A stretch of 64,000 nucleotides of DNA from Zelopaecilomyces penicillatus (Eukaryota > Ascomycota > Sordariomycetes > Hypocreales > Pseudodiploosporaceae): NCBI GenBank assembly GCA_005765155.1, contig VCCP01000002.1:6634001-6698000 (forward strand), written 5' to 3'. The translations under genes and the position numbers were made by a program. Under the pieces are notes generated by a model. That model did no database searches. It had not been told where the DNA came from and was given only the letters and a program-made list of their open reading frames with translations. The stretch's first letter is position 1, and every line of letters begins with the position of its first letter. Below are positions 11,085-21,326 of the stretch, piece by piece.

Positions 11085-13145
11085 TCAAATAAATGAAAAG
11101 CGAACCTCCTCACGTACCAGTCTCGCAAACTCCAGCGCCTCCGCTCTTCCTTCTCTCGAAAATACATTGAAATATGCCAGGAATGTGTTGACACCAGAGC
11201 TAGGATGGGGCACCACTTGGCCGCGCTTGATAAAGCACCCGCATTGACTAATCTGCTTAGCCAGGTCCGGTTTTCGTGCTTTCAGCTCGGCACAGACATC
11301 GTCCGAGTCAAAGATGCCCTCACAAGTGGATGGATAGTCAACTGGGATGAAGACCATAACACATGTGTACTGAGCTCCATGCTTGAATGGCTGGGAGAGG
11401 GAGCGAGCCCGATCTTTGTCGCGTACAGCGATGAGCATGGCGAGGCCCCAGTAGTCAACGCCGTATGTGGATTCAATGATTCGCGCGGCCGTCATTCCCG
11501 GAGGCCGTGGGTTGATTTTGATGAGCCAAGCTGCGGGCTCTGGATTTTCCGGTACAGTATCGAGAGAATGCAAGTCGAGAACGCCGTCTACCGTCTTGTA
11601 GTCAACTGACGAGTTCTCCACGCGACCTTCAAGATGCAGAACAGCACTATGAAGACCCAACCTGCGTAATATATCCAGAAAGCTGTCGCGAAGCACATTG
11701 GTCTCGCGCGAGGGTAACGCTGAGGGATACACGCTATTCAACTCGAAGAAGGTAGTAAGTGAGCTGCCGATGCTTGGGCCGTTAGAATCAGCCGTTTTAG
11801 GGAAATCGTCGCACGCCTCAAAGAAGAGGATTTCACCGTCCAGCAAGACAAAGTTCGCATCGACTTCTGGTCCTGAGCAGTATTTCTCAATGACGAATTC
11901 AGCTCCGTGGCGTGATGTATCAATCGACTTCGCAGCCGCCGTGAGCGCGTCGACGGAATCAACACGGAATACGCCCTCTGAGCTCCAGCCATTACATGGC
12001 TTGATGATGAGGGGATAGGAAAGCTGATGTTTATTGGCAATCTCGACAACTTCTTCCGCACTGGATGCCCGATGAGCTTGGTGGCCCGCAAAGACGCTTG
12101 TCAAGTATTTGTCTGAGGCAGTACGCAACGCCTCTGGTGAAGCCGTCTGAAGGCCCAGGTCCAACGCGGCTTGTGCGACTTGCGTCACGTAAGAGTCACA
12201 GAATGTTATTATGCCGTCAACTGGTTTCCCATAAGCCTTGATGCATTTGACGATTTGTTCTGCAAAATCCGCCTCGGGAGGGTCCGACATCTTAATTGGG
12301 ATGAATGCCTCACGCCAATGCGCATATTCCGGTCCTTCCAACCAGTGTCCCGCGTTATCGAGAACTACCATATTGATGCCAAGTGCTTCAGCTGCGAGGT
12401 AGATGCCCGGTCCAACGCCTCCATTTTCGGGGTGCGTTCGACTCCCCTCGACCAATACCAAGGTTCGACGTCGGGCGTTCTCAGACAATATCCAGGGAAG
12501 CGAGATCCTATTTTCAAGTTCGGATTCCACGGCTAGGGAGAGTGCTTCTATTCCAACGTCCGAGTCTTTCTCAGCATCGTAGTGCAAAATTAAACCAGCT
12601 GTTGCAGCTGAGAAAAGTTCTGGGAGGCTGTTGGCGTTCGAGAGTGCAATTGAGGAGCCAGAATAGTTCTGAAGAGGCTCTGCAAACGACACTGTCGTCT
12701 CTACGAATTGACAATCTCTTAGACGAAGAGGAATGAGGTCCGCACGCACGATATGCCCCTTCTGCAGAGGAACAATGAGTTTCACAATACGCCGAAGGCT
12801 CTTCGAGGATGCAGTTGTGGCCCGAAGGGACTGCAGCAAGAACTGGAACGCCTTCGCGGAGCCCAAAACCTCTGGCGTGATGGCATTTCCTGCATCCTCG
12901 TTGTCAAGATAGACATCAGATGTACCGTCAAGGCCGCTGGAAGGATTTGCTGCATTGGCTGAGTTCAGGTGCTCAAAAATAATGTCCAATGACTGCCAGG
13001 ATTTTTCAGTGTTTGGTCCTTTGAGCAGGTACCAGGAATACTCTGATAGAACTGCTATTTTGTATTAGCAGAGATATTAACAGCATGACCTGTGACTCTC
13101 ACCCCCGCCTTTTTGCGATCGAACTTGAATCTTTTGAGACGCCAT
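11085..13145 (-). CDS. ATP-grasp ligase-like protein
   Basis: Two exons on the minus strand, 13145-13103 and 13054-11085, with a 48-nt intron; 670 aa. The first exon is only 43 nt (MASQKIQVRSQKGG). The C-terminal half is an ATP-grasp domain: LSYPLIIKPCNG (first ATP Lys and glycine turn), VIEKYCSGPEVDANFVLLDG, and INPRPPGMTAARI. Relatives of this architecture (carnosine-synthase-like) join a carboxylate to an amine through an acyl phosphate. The N-terminal ~300 residues are poorly known, with a pre-ATP-grasp-like section. Oddity: the last motif reads LIKINPR, Lys (about residue 527; codon AAA at 11517-11519) where ATP-grasp enzymes usually have the Glu of the E-x-N Mg2+ ligand pair, so activity may be impaired. 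It neighbours the aminotransferase on the same strand, suggesting joint amine chemistry. Confidence 0.82.
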
Positions 13146-13681
13146 CGTGAAACTTGACGTTGGACGAGGAAGTGGGAATGAAGTCAAGCACGGGCGATTA
13201 GCGACTGGGATACGGACTCCAACGGTATTAAATTCTCTTCGTCGCCGCCTAATAATAGGACTCGATATAGAGGTCATCCGATTGTGCCTGACGACGTCAT
13301 GGGTTAACCCGTGTACGACGAATAGACGTGAGCTGACTGTGCCTTGTTTGTGGTTGGCTGATTGGTTGGGTGCTCCTTTCAATTGCGCCTTTCAGAAATC
13401 CCGAATGTTTCATTCTGACTGTGTTGAGCTGAATCACCATGCCAGCCCTCACATTTACTTTGGCTCACTCGCGAGTGTTGCGCAATAATGAATCCATAAG
13501 TCCTCCAGTAAGATTAACGCCACATGTGACGGGTCGCCAAAAAACAACACAATCCATGCTCCATGACACCATACAAAAACGCCAGTGCCAGAATCTGTTC
13601 CTAATTCTGCAACTGTGACAAGTTTAAGTCTTTTTCTTGCCCAGTTTGCGCTTCATATTTTCTTTATATTAGAATTTCAAG
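13146..13681. promoter_or_regulatory. Divergent promoter, ATP-grasp / oxidoreductase
   Basis: 536 bp between the divergent start codons. It contains the palindromic GGTTAACC within TGGGTTAACCCGTG at about 13301-13314. Role inferred from position. Confidence 0.45.
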
Positions 13682-15376
13682 ATGACTGACGAATCTCCAA
13701 GTGAGCCAAAGCGCTTCCTCCTCGTTGGCGTCGGCCCTCATGCGAAACGAATCTACATTCCTCACCTCAAAACACTGGAAGCAGACGGTCGAGCGAAGCT
13801 TGTCTGCGCCGTGGACATTGAGAACAATGCGGCGCCAATCACCGAGTATCGCGACAACAAAATTCCCGATGCAGACCTCTTCTTCGTCCCGTTCTTCTCA
13901 GGGGCCATGCCTGAAAGTGTTGCATTGTCGTTGAAGGACTTGGTTGAGAGGCTCAAGATCGATTGTGTCATCATTTCGACTGAACCGCTTGCCCACAAGA
14001 GCTACGGCCTGTGGGCGATTGATCAAGGTCTCCATGTTATCATGGACAAGCCTATTACCACTAGGAAGCACGTCGTAAACGACCTGGACCAGGCGTTAGG
14101 AATCGCAGATGACTACGAAGACTTGCTGTCCGCATACAATGAAGCTCAGAAGCGCAAGCGCACGTTTTTTCTCATTACCAGCCATCGCAGATACCATCCT
14201 GGCATGTACTGCACCTTTGACATGATCAAGGAAATCACCGAGAAGTCCGGATCACCAGTCACAAACATCATCTCAACACACTGCGACGGTATGTGGCGAC
14301 TGCCGACGGAAATTGTTGACCAAAAGTACCACTCGTTCAATTCAGGTTATGGCAAAGTATCTCACAGTGGCTACCATTTCTTGGATATGACATACCGATT
14401 TGTTAAATCTGGATGGACAGACGAAAAGAAGCCCGACAGGATCGAAGTTGTGAGCAGCTTTGTGATGCCTGCTGGATTCATAAAGGCATTCAACCACAAA
14501 GATTATAAAAGAGCGTTTGGGAAAGAGACGTATGACAAGTCATGCAAGTACACAGACAGCTACATCGACCAAATGTCGGCCGAGTATGGGGAGATTGATG
14601 CCGCGCTCCAGATCTCTTTCATTCAGGACAATGAACCAATCTGCCTCGCGCAAGTCAATCTTCAGCACAACGGTTTCACTCGCCGTAGCTGGGTTACTCC
14701 CGGCCCAGATCTGTACAAGGGCATCGGTAGAGTCAAGCACGAGTTCCACGAAATAAAGAGCGGACCCATGCAGACCATTGTTATTGACTCACGGCAAGCC
14801 AACGATAAGCACGATCGATCCAAGCCCAGCACTGCAACCATCGGCACAGATAACCATTTTGAAGTACACGTATTCCGCAACTGTGACCTCCTTGATGAAA
14901 AGGAGCCGCTAACCAGCTATTCTGTCGCTGATTTGGATCGGCGTTACAATTCTCAGCTACCCGGAATCTACTCGGAGAATGTCAAGCGAGGTATTCTGTG
15001 GGAGGCACTAGATTTCATGGAAGGCAAGAAATCTTTCGAGAACTTGGCATCGAACTTGGAGGATCACAGCGTGCCGGCACACATCATGAGTGCCGTCTAC
15101 GTATCGCACATTCGACGTGTGCAAGGACTCAACCCAGTGGTGAGCATAGACCTGACGTATGATGGTGTTGTCAGCCCAAGTAAGTACCTATTTCTAGACA
15201 CGAGAATGTCCGATACTAACCAAATGACAGATCATGGTTCAGCAAGGGCTAGCATCCGGCTTCGTAATGACTCGGCTGAAGCGTCTCCATCCACATTAGT
15301 CGCCACGACCCCCCAACCACAGGACGATAAGATTCAGGGATTGGAGAGCAGAGTAGAACTAGCACACATGATATAG
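13682..15376 (+). CDS. Long Gfo/Idh/MocA-type NAD(P) oxidoreductase
   Basis: Two exons, 13682-15179 and 15231-15376, with a 51-nt intron (GTAAGT, CTAAC branch, ACAG); 547 aa. The intron length is a multiple of three and has no in-frame stop, so retention would add 17 residues. N-terminal Rossmann fold with LLVGVGPHA (G16, G18) and the dinucleotide-binding segment ending in DKP at 122-124, the family's usual EKP with a conservative change. The middle part (HSGYHFLDMTYRF) resembles the C-terminal substrate-binding domain with its His. At 547 aa it is longer than the ~350-400 aa typical of the family; the extra length is in the second half. Role: NAD(P)-dependent oxidation or reduction, often of sugars or cyclitols. 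It is divergent from the ATP-grasp gene. Substrate unknown. Confidence 0.82.
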   Translation: MTDESPSEPKRFLLVGVGPHAKRIYIPHLKTLEADGRAKLVCAVDIENNAAPITEYRDNKIPDADLFFVPFFSGAMPESVALSLKDLVERLKIDCVIISTEPLAHKSYGLWAIDQGLHVIMDKPITTRKHVVNDLDQALGIADDYEDLLSAYNEAQKRKRTFFLITSHRRYHPGMYCTFDMIKEITEKSGSPVTNIISTHCDGMWRLPTEIVDQKYHSFNSGYGKVSHSGYHFLDMTYRFVKSGWTDEKKPDRIEVVSSFVMPAGFIKAFNHKDYKRAFGKETYDKSCKYTDSYIDQMSAEYGEIDAALQISFIQDNEPICLAQVNLQHNGFTRRSWVTPGPDLYKGIGRVKHEFHEIKSGPMQTIVIDSRQANDKHDRSKPSTATIGTDNHFEVHVFRNCDLLDEKEPLTSYSVADLDRRYNSQLPGIYSENVKRGILWEALDFMEGKKSFENLASNLEDHSVPAHIMSAVYVSHIRRVQGLNPVVSIDLTYDGVVSPSKYLFLDTRMSDTNQMTDHGSARASIRLRNDSAEASPSTLVATTPQPQDDKIQGLESRVELAHMI

Positions 15377-16234
15377 AAATTACTTGGAATGATAATAAGA
15401 AGATTGTTGGAAGCCTCAACGCCTCACTCTGAGATAAGCTTAACGCTGCCAGCCAACTTTCACCCCCAGAAGTCTGAGCGGTTGGTTGTGCTAGTGAAGA
15501 GAATGTCAACAAGATGCCCAAGCACGCTATAGCCAAGTAGGCGTTGACCGGCCGATTGGCATGGTGAATAATTAAAAGGGACTGACAACCGTTGAGATTA
15601 ATATTGTGTATTTGCTTGTAAGGTAGCGGCTTGGCAAGTTGGCTATAAAAGTACGATAGCCCTAGAGGTTTGAGAAGGCAATAATTCCAATATACCTACA
15701 CCAAGACCGTGCCCATCGAATTACACAGCATTGCCAAATCATTTGTTAAATTTCTAATTATCTGCTCTATATTATCACCCTTAGAAACCTTCTGTAAACC
15801 TGCTCGTTTCTTTAATTTATTTTATCGATATACCAGGCGTCGATTGAACTATGCATCAGGTTTCCTACCCATTCTACACTCCTTGTTGGATTGGTGTCAG
15901 ACCCCTGTACGTCTGACTCCCTCCCTGTGGAACCAATGTCGCAATCTGACTATGCCGATGACATCTGCATCTGCAGGTGAAATCTAAAGAACTCAGGCGT
16001 AAGACTGCCAGTTGGCGACAGTAAGAATTGTCATGTTGGGTTAAGTCAATGTCAACGAAACCAGTCACTTTCGGCGCATGTTCCGACGTCACACCACGCC
16101 AACTACTCAATCTTCTTTTTCTGCCAGACATCCCATGTTCAGAGCTGCTTTTTAACTTGCCAAAAAGGAAACTAGTTTACTACGAAAAGTGCACAGATTG
16201 GATCATCCTTCATGTGGCATTTCCACTGATCACA
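15377..16234. other. Intergenic, upstream of P450-2
   Basis: 858 bp with a TATAAAA at 15644-15650. Short frames here have no family signature. The in-frame sequence directly before P450-2 is open back to 16028 but does not resemble P450. Confidence 0.45.
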
Positions 16235-17998
16235 ATGCGTCCGGATAGTGCCACCTCGTTTTCCCTACATCCAGTTACCGTGGCTGCACTGGTGCTTCCT
16301 GCTCTCTTCTTCGGATTTTATCGCGTGGCATCATGGTTGACAGACTATGCACGTGTACAGAGGCTCAAACGAGCCCGAATTGATGCCCCCGTCGTGAACT
16401 TGGGAGTTGATGAGAATTATGCGGCTGCAACGCAGCGATATATGAGCGACTTTAAAGGCATTCTTCAAGAGGGATATGACAAGTACAAGGATCGCGCGTT
16501 CCAAGTTTGGGGCATTGATGGATACGTTGCGATACTCAGTCCGGATTATGTAGAGGAGATGAGTGCGTTGGGCCCTGAGGTGTTGGATTTCCACGCGGCA
16601 AGTCAGCGCGTAAGTAAATTGTCCTGACTGAAACAATTCTACGAGAAAAAAAAAACTAATTTATGCTGGTAGCGCATCATTGGTGATTATGAATGGCTGA
16701 AGATTACGGATGCTCTCGGCGCGCACACGGTGTTACACGACGTGACAAGGCAAATTGGTGCCATGCTTCCGGGCATACATGGCGAAATTGAGCATGTTCT
16801 AACCAAGGAGTTTCCTCCATGCAAAGGTAAGGTTAACTCTTGATATCTACTACACACTGCTAACTGTGTACCTTTATTTAGACTGGACCTCGGTAGTTGT
16901 ATGGCCCAAAATGTACCGCACAATGGCTCTCGTGGTTGCCTACATGATGGGTGGTACAGAACTCAGTCGCAATGAAGAATGGTTACGAACTATGACACAA
17001 TTCGTCGACGACATCTTCGCAGGCGCCTGGGAGCTCAAGACTTACCCTCTTCTCATTCGCTCTATCGTAGCACGTGGTCTTGTTCCCGGAATCCGTCGAG
17101 TCTGGCGCCACCAGGCTGACGCCCGCAAGATAACTCATGCCGATCATCGAGCAACGTCATAGGGCTGAAGAGCAAGCTCTTTTAAGAGGTGAAAAGTATG
17201 TCAAGCCTAACGATCTCATTCAGTGGATGAGAGATAACGGCTCCAAAGCAAATCCGCCACGAACTGATGAGAATGTATCGGATATGTGCTTGGTGATTGC
17301 GTTTGCAGCGTTGCATGCTGCAACGGTGACTTTAACCAATGTTATCTTTGACCTCGCGGCGCGACCTGAATACGTGGAGCCTCTGAGAGAAGAGTACCGT
17401 GCGGCCAAGCAAAAGTATGAGAAAGGATGGTTAGAAAAGCAGGCGTTGCTCGTGAGCAGTCTAAGCAAGCTTGATAGTTTCACCAAAGAATCACAGCGCT
17501 TAAACCCTGCAACTTTGAGTAAGTCTTTTACACCTCTCTCTCTTTATTAGTGACAATGTGAGAGTACTGACCTAGACAGCTTCTTTCTCTCGAGTCGCCC
17601 GCAAGCAAGTGACACTATCATCTGGCCTGCATCTCCCCAAAGACACGCACATCCTTGTTCCAGCCGCCATGATTTCACTGGACCCAGAGAACTATCCTTC
17701 ACCTCTGGATTTCCAGGGTTTCCGCTTCCATGAGAAGCGACTTGCCTCAGAGGAATCGCAGTACAAAGATCAGTTTACTACCACATCACCCCGACAGATG
17801 CATTTTGGATATGGTCGCCAGGCTTGTCCAGGACGCTTCTTTGCCAGTGCAGCTATTAAGTGTATTGTAATACATATACTTGAGGAATTCGATATTAAAC
17901 TTGTGGATGAGAGTGGAAGGCCGAAGAATAACATCAAGGGAGGGATGAGTGTCACAAGTGAAACAATGGAAGCCATGTTCTTAAGACGAGAGATCTAG
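16235..17998 (+). CDS. Cytochrome P450 (P450-2, CYP68-like) with a 1-nt frameshift
   Basis: Four exons: 16235-16609, 16673-16826, 16882-17518, 17580-17998; introns 63, 55 and 61 nt. Start at MRPDSATSF just before a membrane anchor (VAALVLPALFFGFYRV). The I-helix region is FAALHAATVT, ExxR is KESQR, and the haem loop FGYGRQACPG puts Cys near residue 471 of the corrected frame. The last third (ARPEYVEPLREEYR, PLDFQGFRF, ACPGRFFA) resembles fungal CYP68-type enzymes, a group including ent-kaurene oxidase-like and steroid 11alpha-hydroxylases. The frame breaks once inside exon 3: after WRHQADARKIT the next residues MPIIEQRH lie one base out of phase, with one extra base at about 17136. No GT-AG pair explains it. 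All other splice sites and motifs are intact, so this is either a very recent inactivation or a sequence error. Confidence 0.8.
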
Positions 17999-18820
17999 AT
18001 TAAATCTGGAATTAAAGTATATTTTGATAACACTGCTTACCCTGTTTTTATACTAACCTGTACAGATTTAAAGAAATTTATATTAAAAATAAACAATTAA
18101 TAACTTGTTCACTGTCCTGTATTCTGGCCCGTGCCTGGACAAGGGTTAAGAAATCAGGGGTTTGCCACCACGTTGGGAACATGTGAAAGCTTTGCCGTAT
18201 TTTTGACTCAGAAACATGGACAGGAGCTAGTTGTAATTAAAGGTAATTACTCGTATTTTTGTGTGTTATTACAGTGCACACAACCGTGTCTCACCCGTAA
18301 TGCAAGCACGAGCCGTAGGTGCCATCTATCAAATCTCCCGGCTTCTACAGATTTCTTTTTTTTGCAGTACAAACACGGGTTTATGCAAGCCCGGTCGCAT
18401 TCATCGACATCAATGAAGGGGGCCATTTCATTCCACTGACGCTTTTTATGCTTCTCCAGAGTTCCCAGAGATATGTCGAATAGGAATTGTCTTAGACCTG
18501 AATTCCGTCATTCACGTTATTGCCCTCATTTAGGTTCAAGACCAACCAAGATGCGCAACACCGTCGCCCATGACACGCGCATGGTATCCATGGTTCCCCT
18601 GAAGCTTTCCCCAGCAAGGACCAGGAGGTAAACATGGCCTGCCAATGTGCATGTTATTTACTATTCACGTAGTATTATATAGGTAATCACTTCTGCTCGG
18701 CGCGCTCGTGATTGTCCATGTCGCTCATGTCCACACTGTCGTTACTCTTTTGAAGGCCCTCTAAGCAGGTCATAGCCAGTCAAGTAAGATACCTATCTTG
18801 CGTTAAGAAGACCCGTCACG
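17999..18820. other. Intergenic, upstream of RlpA-like gene
   Basis: 822 bp. AT-rich 3' flank of P450-2, then a longer promoter-like part for the next gene. Nothing recognised beyond that. Confidence 0.5.
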
Positions 18821-19225
18821 ATGCTTCGTCCCACCACCGCCATCACCGCGTTTCTCGCCCTGGCCGTCACAGCGACTGCCGAAAAGAAGACCGGCGAAGT
18901 CACCTACTACTATCCCTCTGCGGTCGGCAGTCGCAATTCCATTGGCGCCTGCGGAACGCCTATATCGGACAATGACTTGGCTGCGGCCGTCTCGTACCGT
19001 TTGTTCGACACTTTCCCCGGCGCCACAGCGAATCCAAATACCAACCCGGTCTGTGGGCGCAAGATCCGTGTAAACTACAACGGCTACGTAGTCGTCGCCA
19101 CGGTCCGCGACAGATGCCACGACTGTGAGGGACAATACAACATCGACCTGTCCCACAAAGCCTTCGACAAACTGGCGAACCGAAAGATGGGACGCCTTTA
19201 TGGTGCCACTTGGGATTGGGCCTGA
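18821..19225 (+). CDS. Secreted RlpA-like double-psi beta-barrel protein
   Basis: Single exon, 134 aa. Residues 1-20 form a signal peptide (hydrophobic core AITAFLALAV, cleavage after TATA). The mature part is one double-psi beta-barrel of the RlpA/barwin/expansin-like type: GEVTYYYP at the start, GACG and later CGRKIRV as paired Cys positions, then VATVRDRCHDC and the NIDLSHKAFDKL segment that ends such barrels, with the catalytic-type Asp in that block. It lacks a second carbohydrate-binding domain, so it is a single-domain small secreted protein like cerato-platanin or loosenin relatives rather than a full expansin. It sits between P450-2 and the sterol reductase but has no obvious metabolic link to either. 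Confidence 0.85.
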   Translation: MLRPTTAITAFLALAVTATAEKKTGEVTYYYPSAVGSRNSIGACGTPISDNDLAAAVSYRLFDTFPGATANPNTNPVCGRKIRVNYNGYVVVATVRDRCHDCEGQYNIDLSHKAFDKLANRKMGRLYGATWDWA

Positions 19226-19643
19226 AGCGCAGATGAGCTTGTTGTCGACATTATACGGACGGGGGGAGGGGATTGTCAAATTAATGGTCGGCTTGGGAGT
19301 GTATGGCGACAAGAAAAAGTGTTTAACACAGGGGCGCGAAGCTGGTGTTGGTGTTCCATACGGTCCAGAGCATGGCATATGCCTTGAATGCTCCTCTACA
19401 GTAATTTCTTTTCTCTCAAATATTGCGTCACCCGCACCCTTTTTTACTTTTATTCTTGCTGCTGTATGTAGAGTATTTGAAGACGTCCGTGGATGATATC
19501 ATCGGAGAGGCCCTCTGGCAAAAGGATTAGTGAGGAGGCATTTCGCCCCTCCACACAGGCTATCATGGGTTCAGTTAATAAATACATGCTCCATCGCTCT
19601 TTTGAATTAACGAACTATCGACAAAGAATCCGTGGTGCAATAT
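19226..19643. other. Intergenic between convergent genes
   Basis: 418 bp of 3' flanks of the RlpA-like gene (+) and the sterol reductase (-). Nothing recognised. Confidence 0.5.
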
Positions 19644-21326
19644 CTAATAAATCCCAGGAATAATCCTCCATTTCACCAACCGGCAGTATTCATCCCATGT
19701 CTTTCCATACTTTTCCTTACATCTTGCCTCGTCGCGAAGACAACGATGGATGATCATTCCAATCGCCAGTATGGCCTCAGTATACGGGAAAATATGTCCA
19801 GTGCCACACAATAGGCAGGATGCCAGAGTGTACATGCCTGATCCGAGGTAGTTGGCGTGACGTACATATCCCCAAAAGCCTGTTTCATTGTTAGAGAGTG
19901 TGTCCTCGTGCATGTTGTCCAAGGATGGCAAGGCCTCTTCACGGAATGGCATACCTGAGCATAGAAGAATCGTGCGGTGAGTCTTTCCATCAGCTGTCTG
20001 AAACGTTGCCTCAAGATACTTTGCCTTTTGGCCCCAAATGATCAGATTGCCCGCTGTCTGTCGAGATTTACTTTTCTGGCGATTTGCTACGTGGTTTAGA
20101 ATTGCTCCCGCCATGAACATAACGGTGATTGCAATGAAGTTGGTGTTTGAGAGGTGGACGGGGTAAACCGCGAGGTACTGTGTCTGAAGTGTCCACAGGT
20201 GAGGCATCATGGCGGCAAATCCGTAGATGCTGTAGAATGAGAAGCGCTCGTGAGCGCCGTCGAGCGTATCGAAGAACCTACAGTCAAGCAATATATTAGA
20301 CAACAGGCTTTTAATAGTGCGCACATTGGTGAACCTTTTTCAAGCCAAGGTTGAACAGGAGATAGGATGTTCTTACCAGTGTTCGACATTGAAGTAGTCC
20401 CACACGACGCCGACTCGAAGGGCCACAGCCAAGATCATGGAATTGGTCAAGTAACCGAGACGCTCATATTGCCACGCGGCGAACGACAGATCACTTTGAT
20501 AGGAGTTAGTTTTGAGAGTTCCCTAAAGAAAGATATGAAGCCAGAGGGCACACGCTTTGTCTTCGCAGGGGGGCCAGTCATCACATGGCTTGAGGGGGGA
20601 AATAAAGATGAGCTGACGTACATGAGAGTCCACAAGAGGATCCCTCCGCTTCTGCTGGCATTGAAATGTTTCCAGTCAAACAACGCCCCAGTACGCGGGT
20701 GAAGCTCTCCTCCATTGAACAAGGTGTACCAGAATTGGCCTGCGGGTGGGTGACAATCATCAGTATATACCAACAACACCATTTCCATTGTTCATGCGCT
20801 TACCGTTTAGCATAGTATCCCCTTCATTGTCTGGGCTCACACGAGCTTTGATCTGGAAGATAAAGACAAGCACGCATGAATACACATTTGCAGCGGCGAA
20901 CAAGCTGCCCCAGTTCTTGGCGATAAATGCTGGGTCGACTAGCTCATAGTAGGAGGCGGCCACAGCAATGATAACAGTAAGTACCCAGGCATTTGTTCCA
21001 TTCAGTCTGTACAGCAATCGTCGGCCGCCGGGCGTGCGCGGTGCCTGGTACAGTCGTCCAGGAAGAACGACATAGAGTGCAGCCTGGAAGGCAACCCACA
21101 AGAGATATATCGCAATCGAGGTGGTTGTTGGTAGCGGACAACGAGAGAAAAAGGACCACAGCCCTTCGGAGACCAAGTTCAATCCTGCCGCAGTGAGCGA
21201 AGAGTTAAAATCTTCATAAGCGACAAAGTAGAAGATAAGAAGGAGAGGGCTTGTCGCAACGAGAATGAAGCTCGCGATTTCATTGAAGAACACGCCGGTC
21301 CAACTTGTGAGTTTTGGTTCATACAT
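19644..21326 (-). CDS. DHCR7-type sterol reductase (ERG4/ERG24 superfamily)
   Basis: Four exons on the minus strand: 21326-20804, 20739-20622, 20493-20377, 20277-19644; introns 64, 128 and 99 nt; 463 aa, close to animal and plant 7-dehydrocholesterol reductase (~430-475). Polytopic ER membrane protein. Diagnostic segments: LNGQFWYTLFNGGELHPR, LLWTLIDLSFAAWQYE, PHLWTLQTQYLAVYPVHLS, LIIWGQKAKYLEATF, WGYVRHANYLG, and the C-terminal signature HRCLRDEARC-x3-YGK-x-W-x2-Y ending in IIPGIY. The PxLxTLQ...PVxLS and HRCLRDE..RC/PGI(Y/F) patterns fit Delta7-reductase (DHCR7) better than fungal C-14 (ERG24) or C-24(28) (ERG4) reductases. Role: NADPH reduction of the sterol B-ring 7,8 double bond. The start is the weakest point; an upstream exon is possible because a GT donor-like site lies just before. 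Confidence 0.82.

Noticed and set aside
17100..17170. Intron as an explanation for the P450-2 frame break
   Set aside because: Conserved-looking residues run up to the break on both sides, only one base separates the frames, and no GT-AG pair fits.
19644..21326. Assignment as ERG24 or ERG4 housekeeping reductase
   Set aside because: The C-terminal HRCLRDE..RC...PGIY and the PHLWTLQ segment resemble DHCR7 more; phylogeny would be needed to be certain.
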